A stretch of DNA of 7,879 nucleotides from an uncultured Collinsella sp. (GTDB taxonomy: Bacteria > Actinomycetota > Coriobacteriia > Coriobacteriales > Coriobacteriaceae), in assembly GCA_900544225.1 (NCBI GenBank), contig UQUD01000085.1, forward strand, positions 1 through 7,879. The letters are read 5' to 3'. How positions within the stretch are numbered: the first letter of the stretch is position 1; each line of letters begins with the position of its first letter. A model generated the notes under the pieces. The model was not told where the DNA came from, did not search any database, and saw nothing but the letters and a program-made list of their open reading frames with translations. Positions 1 to 5,649 of this stretch are shown in pieces. The position numbers and the translations under genes were made by a program.

Positions 1-561
1 CTCGATCGTGTATGCGCCGGTGACGTTCCGCGCAAGTTGGTTGCCGTATCGGCCGCGCGCTCGCAGCTCAAGCGCCATCGCGTGGATGCCGCGGCTGAGT
101 GCGCGCATGCCCTGCTTGAGGGCCGTGGCTTGGCCAAGCTTGAACATACAGCTGACGAGGCCGGTGTGCTGGAGCGGGGACTGGACTCGCTCGATGTCCG
201 CATGCAGGCACATTTCGACCGCGCCCGTGCGCTGGCCGAGTACCTGGCCGCCAACGAGATGGTGCGCAACGTTCGCTTTCCCGGACTGAGCTCGCATCCC
301 GACCATGCGGTTGCAACGGGAATCCTCGAGCATGGTTTTGGCCCGGCAGTTGAATTTGACCTTATCGAGCGTAGCGCGGGAGAGCTCTTCGACGCTTTGC
401 CCGACGAGTTCCGCATATCGCCCGCCGGCGGCGCAACGACGCGCCTTTCGGCCCCACGCAGCAAGCAGGGGAGCACCGTCCGCCTCTTTGCCGGCACCGA
501 CGACCCCTTGATCGTGGCTGCCACCCTAGACAACGCCCTCCGCAAATTAACTACTCTTTGA
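1..561 (+). CDS. PLP-dependent Cys/Met-metabolism (trans-sulfuration family) enzyme, C-terminal part
   Basis: The frame is open from base 1 to a TGA stop, giving 186 residues with no start inside the window, so this is the 3' end of a longer gene (family members are usually about 380-430 residues). Family features seen: a 'RGLDSLDVRMQ' stretch matching the conserved RGLkTLxxRM element, 'FPGLSSHPDHAVA' matching the YPGLxxHPxHxxA element, 'GFGPAVEFDL' matching the GFGGmvSFel strand, and a C-terminal 'STVRLFAGTDDP' matching the usual RLSVGiEdp. Known members (cystathionine gamma-synthase, beta- and gamma-lyases, methionine gamma-lyase, O-acetylhomoserine sulfhydrylase) make or break C-S bonds in methionine/cysteine metabolism in the cytoplasm. 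The PLP-binding lysine lies upstream of the window, so the reaction cannot be chosen. The terminal motif is divergent (LFAGTD in place of LSVGiE), so a non-standard substrate is possible. It overlaps the convergent gene on the right by 11 bp, with no terminator between them. Confidence 0.85.
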   Translation, partial: LDRVCAGDVPRKLVAVSAARSQLKRHRVDAAAECAHALLEGRGLAKLEHTADEAGVLERGLDSLDVRMQAHFDRARALAEYLAANEMVRNVRFPGLSSHPDHAVATGILEHGFGPAVEFDLIERSAGELFDALPDEFRISPAGGATTRLSAPRSKQGSTVRLFAGTDDPLIVAATLDNALRKLTTL

Positions 562-895
562 TGCTGGCGATGAGGTCGTTGGCTTTGGTGGCGATGACGT
601 TGTTGATGTCGGCCTGCAGCTCCTCGTAGACCGCTATGGCTCGCTTGCCGGCGGGGGTGAGCGTGGATCCGCGGGCTCCGTCGCGCTCGATGAGTTTGCA
701 GCCCAGCTGACCTTCGGCCTCGTTCACGATGCGCCAGGCCTTGGAATACGCCATGCCCATGCTCTTGGCGGCACGGTTGAGCGAGTGTTCGCGGGCAATC
801 CCCTGCAGCAGCAAGACGCAGCCGTGGCCGAAGACGCCCGGCAGATCTTTGTCGCACGCTTGAATGACCAGCTTTGCCGTCGTCTTGTACTCCAT
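551..895 (-). CDS. ModE-type winged helix-turn-helix DNA-binding protein (single domain)
   Basis: A 114-residue protein consisting almost only of a LysR/ModE-type winged HTH. The helix-turn-helix lies near residues 38-62 ('SLNRAAKSMGMAYSKAWRIV'), followed by a wing ('CKLIERDGARGSTLTPAGKR', about residues 66-85) and a C-terminal helix. This order and the 'LTPAGKR' motif match the N-terminal domain of the molybdate regulator ModE. No molybdate-binding (MOP/TOBE) domain follows, so the ligand, if any, is unknown and a molybdenum role is only a family-level guess. ATG at 893-895 was chosen because a GGGGAG ribosome-binding site lies 11 bases upstream; a GTG at 902-904 would add three residues (MEH) but sits only 2 bases from that site. 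It is divergent from guaB and convergent with the PLP enzyme gene, overlapping its last 11 bases. It could be autoregulated through the small palindrome at 921-935. Confidence 0.85.
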   Translation of the reverse strand: MEYKTTAKLVIQACDKDLPGVFGHGCVLLLQGIAREHSLNRAAKSMGMAYSKAWRIVNEAEGQLGCKLIERDGARGSTLTPAGKRAIAVYEELQADINNVIATKANDLIASIKE

Positions 896-920
896 GTGCT
901 CCACGTCTCCCCGCTAAAGT

Positions 921-935
921 GTTTGCTGGGCAAAC
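921..935. promoter_or_regulatory. Perfect 6-bp inverted repeat, possible operator of the HTH gene
   Basis: GTTTGC-TGG-GCAAAC is a perfect dyad located 26 bp upstream of the ATG of the leftward ModE-like gene, in the divergent region shared with guaB. A further CAAAC at 949-953 repeats the half-site. Position and symmetry fit an operator, for example for autoregulation, but a 15-bp dyad can occur by chance and no binding data exist. Confidence 0.3.
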
Positions 936-980
936 GCAAAGCCTGCGTCAAACCCTCGTGTGCTCTTCTTAAATCATGCA

Positions 981-1009
981 TTGTAGCAGTCAAAGTGCGT
1001 TAAGATACT
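981..1009 (+). promoter_or_regulatory. Weak candidate promoter for guaB
   Basis: TTGTAG (981-986), a 17-bp spacer and GATACT (1004-1009) give 3/6 and 4/6 matches to the sigma-70/sigma-A consensus. An overlapping TAAGAT at 1001-1006 is an alternative -10. Transcription from here would give a leader of about 75 bases before guaB that contains the palindromes at 1012-1042. No better promoter was found between the two divergent genes, but the match is weak. Confidence 0.3.
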
Positions 1010-1011
1010 TC

Positions 1012-1042
1012 CCCAGTATTGGGCGCCCAAGGTTGGGCTGGG
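1012..1042 (+). promoter_or_regulatory. Cluster of overlapping palindromes in the guaB leader/promoter
   Basis: A perfect 12-bp palindrome TTGGGCGCCCAA (1019-1030) is followed after GG by another TTGGGC (1033-1038). The central GCCCAA can therefore pair with either neighbour. CCCAG (1012-1016) and CTGGG (1038-1042) flank the set as an outer pair. A further perfect palindrome, CGACCGGTCG, lies at 1061-1070, just before the guaB ribosome-binding site (AAAGGAG, 1078-1084). This could be a repressor operator next to the start point or alternative RNA stems in the leader. It resembles no riboswitch that I recognise. Confidence 0.35.
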
Positions 1043-1088
1043 TCCTACGAGGCCTGCAGCCGACCGGTCGCATGGAAAAAGGAGAAAC

Positions 1089-2600
1089 ATGGCTACGTTC
1101 TTTCCCGGTGAGTCCCACACGTTTTCGGAGTATCTGCTGGTCCCTGGTTACTCGTCCTCGCAGTGCATCCCCAACAACGTCTCTCTTAAGACGCCGCTGA
1201 CCCGCTTTAAGCGCGGTGAGAAGCCGGCAATCACCCTGAACATCCCCATGGTTTCCGCCATCATGCAGTCCGTCTCGGGCGTCGACATGGGTGTCGCGCT
1301 CGCTACCGAGGGTGGCCTGTCCTTCATTTACGGTTCCCAGAGCGCCGAGTCCGAGGCCGCCATGGTCAAGGCCGTCAAGGATCACAAGGCTGGTTTCGTT
1401 CAGTCCGATTCCACGCTGACTCCTGACATGACCATGGAGCAGGTCATTGAGCTCAAGGAGAAGACCGGTCACTCTACTATGCCGGTTACCGACGACGGCA
1501 CCCCCAAGGGTAAGCTCCTGGGCATCGTCACCAGCCGTGACTATCGCCCCAGCCGCGATGACCACCAGACGAAGGTCTCCGAGTTCATGACCCCGCGTGA
1601 GCAGCTCATCGTGGGCGACAAGAACATCAGCCTTAAGGTTGCCAATGACGTCATCTGGGACAACAAACTCAACGCCCTGCCCATCGTCGACGATAACGAT
1701 CACCTCATGGGCATTGTGTTCCGCAAGGACTACGACAGTCACAAGACCAACCCCAACGAGCTGCTCGATAACGACAAGCGCTACATGGTCGGCGCCGGTA
1801 TCAACACCCGCGACTATGCCGAGCGCGTGCCGCTGCTCATCGAGGCCGGCGCCGACGTTCTGTGCATCGACTCCTCCGAGGGCTTCAGCGAGTGGCAGAA
1901 GCGCACCATCGAGTGGATCCGCGCCAACTACGGCGAGGACGTCAAGGTCGGTGCCGGTAACGTCGTCGACGCCGAGGGCTTCCGCTTCCTGGCCGACTGC
2001 GGTGCCGACTTCATCAAGGTCGGTATCGGCGGCGGCTCCATCTGCATTACCCGCGAGACCAAGGGTATCGGCCGCGGCCAGGCCACCGCGCTGATCGACG
2101 TCTGCCGCGCCCGTGACGAGTACTACGAGGAGACCGGTGTCTACGTGCCCGTGTGCTCTGACGGCGGTATCGTCTACGACTACCACATGACGCTCGCCCT
2201 TGCCATGGGTGCCGACTTTATGATGCTGGGCCGCTATTTCGCCCGCTTTGACGAGAGCCCGACCGAGCGCGTCAACGTCAACGGCCAGTACATGAAGGAG
2301 TACTGGGGCGAGGGTTCTGCGCGTGCCCGCAACTGGCAGCGTTACGACCTGGGCGGCGCCGCAAAGCTCAGCTTCGTCGAGGGCGTCGACTCCTACGTTC
2401 CTTACGCCGGCTCCCTCAAGGATGGTGTGGGCGGCACGCTCTACAAGGTCAAGTCCACGATGTGCAACTGCGGTGCCCTCTCGATCCCCGAGCTTCAGGA
2501 AAAGGCACGCCTGACCCTGGTGAGCTCGACCTCGATTGTCGAAGGCGGCGCCCACGACGTTGTCGTCAAGGACTCCCAGCAGAGCGTTTCCTACCGCTAA
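1089..2600 (+). CDS. guaB: IMP dehydrogenase, Tritrichomonas-type
   Basis: A 503-residue inosine-5'-monophosphate dehydrogenase, which oxidises IMP to XMP with NAD+, the committed step of guanine nucleotide synthesis in the cytoplasm. The (beta/alpha)8 barrel is interrupted at about residues 103-220 by a pair of CBS domains ('MPVTDDG...LLGIVTSRD' and 'LPIVDDNDHLMGIVFRKD'). The catalytic loop 'GIGGGSICITRE' places the nucleophile at Cys319. The IMP-site residues Asp261, Asp358 and Arg382 and the flap dyad Arg418-Tyr419 with Glu431 are all present. Length and these residue numbers equal those I recall for the Tritrichomonas foetus enzyme, rather than the commoner E. coli-type GuaB (catalytic Cys305, shorter flap). 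The ATG is preceded by AAAGGAG with a 4-base spacer. It is transcribed alone, with the ModE-like gene divergent on the left and leuS downstream behind a hairpin-rich gap. Lys310 and Glu431 are the pair linked in that enzyme family to weak mycophenolic acid binding. Confidence 0.97.
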   Translation: MATFFPGESHTFSEYLLVPGYSSSQCIPNNVSLKTPLTRFKRGEKPAITLNIPMVSAIMQSVSGVDMGVALATEGGLSFIYGSQSAESEAAMVKAVKDHKAGFVQSDSTLTPDMTMEQVIELKEKTGHSTMPVTDDGTPKGKLLGIVTSRDYRPSRDDHQTKVSEFMTPREQLIVGDKNISLKVANDVIWDNKLNALPIVDDNDHLMGIVFRKDYDSHKTNPNELLDNDKRYMVGAGINTRDYAERVPLLIEAGADVLCIDSSEGFSEWQKRTIEWIRANYGEDVKVGAGNVVDAEGFRFLADCGADFIKVGIGGGSICITRETKGIGRGQATALIDVCRARDEYYEETGVYVPVCSDGGIVYDYHMTLALAMGADFMMLGRYFARFDESPTERVNVNGQYMKEYWGEGSARARNWQRYDLGGAAKLSFVEGVDSYVPYAGSLKDGVGGTLYKVKSTMCNCGALSIPELQEKARLTLVSSTSIVEGGAHDVVVKDSQQSVSYR

Positions 2601-2609
2601 GCGGCTTTC

Positions 2610-2695
2610 CTAAGCACCGCACCTTGTCGTTCAAACCGTCGCTCGCGTACCAAAGTACGCGTCGCTCCTCTTTCATGTCAATCTGCGGCACTTAG
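2610..2695. repeat. 86-bp imperfect palindrome downstream of guaB
   Basis: The outer arms CTAAGCACCGCA (2610-2621) and TGCGGCACTTAG (2684-2695) pair at 10 of 12 positions. The centre is a perfect 7-bp stem with a 4-base loop: CGCGTAC (2644-2650), CAAA, GTACGCG (2655-2661). Between them the arms keep scattered complementarity (for example TTG at 2624-2626 with CAA at 2679-2681). No T-run follows, so it does not look like a simple terminator. It begins 10 bp after the guaB stop and looks like a degenerate palindromic intergenic repeat (REP- or MITE-like) or an RNA 3'-end stabiliser. No second copy occurs in this window. Confidence 0.5.
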
Positions 2696-2720
2696 AAAAC
2701 CCGACCATGCTTGGGCGGGT
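2696..2720 (-). terminator. Hairpin with T-run on the minus strand
   Basis: ACCCG-A-CCA (2699-2707) and TGG-G-CGGGT (2712-2720) form an 8-bp stem with one A-G mismatch and a TGCT loop. Read leftward it is followed by TTTT (2699-2696), the arrangement of an intrinsic terminator for minus-strand transcription. No minus-strand gene ends here, so it may block antisense transcription into guaB or be a remnant. Confidence 0.35.
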
Positions 2721-2759
2721 AACAATTAGCGGTTGATTCACAACCACGTTATTTAGATA

Positions 2760-2803
2760 AAGCGAGATGCCCGCAAGTCGCAGGCATCTCGCTTGTCGTA
2801 TTT
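2760..2803 (+). terminator. 12-bp hairpin, probable guaB transcription terminator
   Basis: AAGCGAGATGCC (2760-2771) pairs perfectly with GGCATCTCGCTT (2783-2794) across an 11-base loop. The rightward tail TTGTCGTATTT is only moderately T-rich; the leftward tail is CTTTATCT. It is the best terminator candidate after guaB, although 160 bp past the stop, and separates guaB from the leuS promoter directly downstream. Confidence 0.6.
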
Positions 2804-2811
2804 GCTATCAT
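2803..2811 (+). promoter_or_regulatory. Extended -10 promoter for leuS
   Basis: TGCTATCAT carries the TGn extension and a 5/6 match to TATAAT. No good -35 is found 17 bp upstream, which is acceptable for extended -10 promoters. A start near 2818 would place the long hairpin 2830-2947 almost at the 5' end of a leuS leader of about 150 bases. It abuts the tail of the preceding terminator. Confidence 0.45.
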
Positions 2812-2829
2812 CATGCGAGTTAACGATGT

Positions 2830-2947
2830 GGCGGGGCGTTCTTCCCTTTGCTCGCTGCAAGTTCCGCACGAGCCGAAGAGCACTTAATGTGCTCTTCGTG
2901 CGAGCAGGACTGTCCGCAGCAGCGAGTAAAGGTAAGAACGCCCCGCC
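2830..2947 (+). promoter_or_regulatory. 118-nt nearly self-complementary leader element of leuS
   Basis: GGCGGGGCGTTCTT (2830-2843) pairs perfectly with 2934-2947. After one mismatch, CCTTT (2845-2849) pairs with 2928-2932, G2850 with T2927 (wobble), and CTCGCTGC (2851-2858) with 2919-2926. The stem continues imperfectly (AGTTC 2860-2864 with GGACT 2907-2911; CGCA 2865-2868 with TGCG 2899-2902). It is capped by a perfect 10-bp hairpin, CGAAGAGCAC (2874-2883) with 2889-2898, loop TTAAT. No T-run follows, so it is not an intrinsic terminator. It ends 9 bases before the leuS ribosome-binding site (AAAGGAG, 2957-2963), which stays outside the stem. The conserved T-box sequence of aminoacyl-tRNA synthetase leaders is absent. 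It could be a cis-regulatory or RNase III-processed leader, or an inserted palindromic repeat. Confidence 0.6.
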
Positions 2948-2968
2948 CCAGCTAACAAAGGAGCTGAT

Positions 2969-5545
2969 ATGTGCGATTGCACAGATCATAAGGACGAGAT
3001 TCCTGCCTACGACGCGCAGGCCATTGAGTCCAAGTGGATGAAGGCCTGGGAGGACTCCAACCTCTTTGCCGTCGACACCGACGACAGCAAGCCCAAAAAG
3101 TACGTGCTCGAGATGTTCCCGTATCCGTCGGGCGACCTGCACATGGGCCACGCGCGCAACTATACCATCGGCGATGCCATGGCCCGTCAGGCCCGCATGC
3201 GCGGCTTTGACGTGCTGCATCCCATCGGCTTTGACGCCTTTGGCCTGCCTGCCGAGAATGCCGCCATCAAGCACAACACGCAGGCTGCCGCCTGGACGTA
3301 TAAGAACATGGACCAGGCGCTCGCCACGATGAAGCGCATGGGCTTCTCCTACGATCTGGATCGCATGGTCAAGACCTGCAGCCCCGACTACTACCGCTGG
3401 GGCCAGTGGATCTTTGAGAAACTGTGGGAAAAGGGCCTGGTCTACCGCAAGAAGAACCCGGTTAACTGGTGCCCTAACTGCAAGACCGTTCTGGCCAACG
3501 AGCAGGTCACCGAGGGCAAGTGCTGGCGCTGCGGCACTGAGCCCGAGAAGCGCGACCTTGAGCAGTGGTACTTCAAGATCACCGAGTACTCCCAGGAGCT
3601 GCTCGATGACCTGGAGAAGCTCCCCGGCTGGCCCGAGCGCGTCAAGCAGATGCAAGCCAACTGGATCGGCCGCTCCGAGGGCGCCGAGGTCGACTTTACC
3701 CTGTGCGACCAGGATGGCGAGCCCATCGAGGGCGACGAGGGCAAGATCACCGTCTTCACCACGCGTGCCGACACCCTCTTTGGCGTCTCCTTCTTTGTTC
3801 TGGCTCCTGAGTACGCTCGTCTGCACGAGCTCGTCGAGGGCACGGAGTACGAGGAAGCCGTTACCAAGATCGTCGAGGACTCCAAGCATATCTCTGCCGT
3901 CGAGCGTGCCCAGGGCACCCTCGAGAAGCACGGTGCCTTTACCGGCCGCTACGTGGTGAACCCCGTCAACGGCGAGAAGGTCCCCGTGTGGGTTGCCGAT
4001 TATGTCGTGGCCGACTACGGCACCGGCGCCGTCATGGCCGTTCCCTGCGGCGACCAGCGCGACTTTGAGTTTGCCCGCAAGTACGACCTGCCGATCGTGC
4101 CGATCATCCTGGACGATGACGATCGCGCTGCCGTCGAGGCCAGCGGTGAGACCATCGATACCTTCCATGCCGAGACCGTCGACTGGGACTGCGCCCACGC
4201 TGCCGAGGGCACGCTCGTCCAGTCCGGCAAATACACCGGCATGCGCGGCGGTAAGCACTCCGAGGGCGAGGCTGCCATCGTGGCCGACCTCGAGGCCATG
4301 GGTTGCGGCCGTCGCAAGGTCGAGTTCCGCCTGCGCGACTGGCTCATCAGCCGCCAGCGTTATTGGGGCAACCCCATCCCGGCCATCCACTGCGAGCACT
4401 GCGGCATCGTGCCCGTGCCCGAGGACCAGCTGCCGGTGACGCTGCCCGAGAACCTGGACCTGGGCGCCGGCGAGACCCTCGCCGAGTGCAAGGACTTCTA
4501 CGAGACCACCTGCCCGGTCTGCGGCCGCCCGGCTAAGCGCGAGACCGATACCATGGACACCTTCACCTGCTCCAGCTGGTATTACCTGCGTTACACCGAC
4601 CCGCACAACACCGAGCTGCCCTTTTCCCGCGAGGCGGCCGACCGTTGGATGCCCGTCGATAACTACATCGGTGGCATCGAGCACGCTATTCTGCACCTGC
4701 TCTACAGTCGCTTCTTTACCAAGGCACTGCGCGACCTGGGCCTGCTGAGCGTGGACGAGCCCTTTACCAACCTGCTGTGCCAGGGTATGGTCAAGGACGA
4801 GAACGGCGACACCATGTCCAAGTCCAAGGGCAATGTGGTGCCCCCGAGCTCGGTTATCGAGCCCTACGGCGCCGACACCATGCGTCTGGCGATCCTGTTT
4901 ATCGCCCCGCCCGAGAAGGACTTCGACTGGGATCCCAAGGCCGTCGAGGGCGCCAACCGCTTCATCAAGCGCGCCTGGCGTATCGTGTGGCAGCTCGTCC
5001 AGTCGGGTGACGCCAACGTGGCCTTCGACAAGTCCGTGCTCGACGAGACCGCGATGAAGCTCTACCGCGAGCGTCACCGCACCATCGCCAAGTGCACCGA
5101 GGACTTCGATCGCGGCCAGTTCAACACCGCGATCTCGGCCGTCATGGAGCTCGTCAACGCAGCGAGCGCCTACCTCAACGCCACCGAGGGTACTGACCGC
5201 GACAAGGCCCTGTGCTACGGCGTGGCCAAGGACATTGTGAGCGTCCTGGCGCCCATCTGCCCGTTCTGGGCCGACGAGCTGTGGCACGAGGCGCTCGGCT
5301 GCGAGGGCAACGCCTACACCGCCGCCTGGCCCGAGTTTGACCTGGCCGAGTCCATCGAGGATACGGTGCAGATCGTCGTCCAGGTGCTCGGCAAGGTCCG
5401 CGGCCGCATCGACGTGCCCCGCGATGCTTCCAATGAGGAAATGCAGACTGCCGCCGAGGCCGCCGTCGCCAAGTGGCTCGAGGGCAAGACGGTCGTCAAG
5501 GCCATCTGCGTGCCTGGCAAGCTGGTCAATCTGGTGGTCAAGTAA
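2969..5545 (+). CDS. leuS: Leucyl-tRNA synthetase
   Basis: A complete 858-residue class Ia synthetase (the E. coli enzyme is about 860) that attaches leucine to tRNA-Leu in the cytoplasm. The Rossmann catalytic core has the HIGH motif as HMGH (residues 58-61) and the KMSKS loop as TMSKS (615-619). The CP1 editing domain (about 235-430) shows the threonine-rich 'TTRADTLFG' (264-272) and 'GTGAVMAVPCGDQRD' (351-365), retaining both aspartates used to clear mischarged amino acids. Cysteine pairs CPNC/CWRC (168-171 and 185-188) and the pairs near 475-478 and 515-518 look like zinc knuckles. 'MDTFTCSSWYYLRY' (529-542) is the usual LeuRS signature, and the anticodon-binding helical domain and short C-terminal domain follow. 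The start is supported by AAAGGAG 5 bases upstream. Variations noted: Thr for the first Lys of KMSKS, and Cys-Gly where the editing motif usually has small-His before DQRD. It is monocistronic: its own promoter on the left, a terminator on the right. Confidence 0.98.
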   Translation: MCDCTDHKDEIPAYDAQAIESKWMKAWEDSNLFAVDTDDSKPKKYVLEMFPYPSGDLHMGHARNYTIGDAMARQARMRGFDVLHPIGFDAFGLPAENAAIKHNTQAAAWTYKNMDQALATMKRMGFSYDLDRMVKTCSPDYYRWGQWIFEKLWEKGLVYRKKNPVNWCPNCKTVLANEQVTEGKCWRCGTEPEKRDLEQWYFKITEYSQELLDDLEKLPGWPERVKQMQANWIGRSEGAEVDFTLCDQDGEPIEGDEGKITVFTTRADTLFGVSFFVLAPEYARLHELVEGTEYEEAVTKIVEDSKHISAVERAQGTLEKHGAFTGRYVVNPVNGEKVPVWVADYVVADYGTGAVMAVPCGDQRDFEFARKYDLPIVPIILDDDDRAAVEASGETIDTFHAETVDWDCAHAAEGTLVQSGKYTGMRGGKHSEGEAAIVADLEAMGCGRRKVEFRLRDWLISRQRYWGNPIPAIHCEHCGIVPVPEDQLPVTLPENLDLGAGETLAECKDFYETTCPVCGRPAKRETDTMDTFTCSSWYYLRYTDPHNTELPFSREAADRWMPVDNYIGGIEHAILHLLYSRFFTKALRDLGLLSVDEPFTNLLCQGMVKDENGDTMSKSKGNVVPPSSVIEPYGADTMRLAILFIAPPEKDFDWDPKAVEGANRFIKRAWRIVWQLVQSGDANVAFDKSVLDETAMKLYRERHRTIAKCTEDFDRGQFNTAISAVMELVNAASAYLNATEGTDRDKALCYGVAKDIVSVLAPICPFWADELWHEALGCEGNAYTAAWPEFDLAESIEDTVQIVVQVLGKVRGRIDVPRDASNEEMQTAAEAAVAKWLEGKTVVKAICVPGKLVNLVVK

Positions 5546-5569
5546 GCACTGCGAGCATAACTGACGCAT

Positions 5570-5609
5570 AAAAGACGAGGGGCGATCCGATGGGGTCGTC
5601 CCTCGTTTT
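5570..5609. terminator. Bidirectional terminator between leuS and the lipoprotein gene
   Basis: ACGAGGGGCGATCC (5575-5588) pairs with 5593-5606 as a 14-bp stem, including two G-T wobbles, with loop GATG. TTTT follows on the plus strand (5606-5609) and TCTTTTA on the minus strand (reading 5575-5569). It lies 25 bp after the leuS stop and 44 bp before the convergent lipoprotein stop, so it can serve both genes. Confidence 0.85.
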
Positions 5610-5649
5610 GCGTTGTATGCCCCGCTTGGCTTGTGCCGAGCGTCACCCG

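Noticed and set aside
2830..2960. T-box leader for leuS
   Set aside because: The conserved T-box sequence and a terminator/antiterminator pair with a T-run are absent; only a long hairpin is present.
2793..3041. 82-codon plus-strand frame across the leuS leader
   Set aside because: It runs through the long hairpin and into leuS in another frame, has no ribosome-binding site and resembles no protein; the palindrome explains the sequence better.
2753..5569. Very long minus-strand open frame (938 codons) opposite leuS
   Set aside because: Its translation is repetitive in L, G, V, A and D with no recognisable domain, and it mirrors the strong third-position G/C bias of leuS on the other strand. 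It is a codon-bias shadow. The same applies to the 521-codon frame opposite guaB (990-2555).
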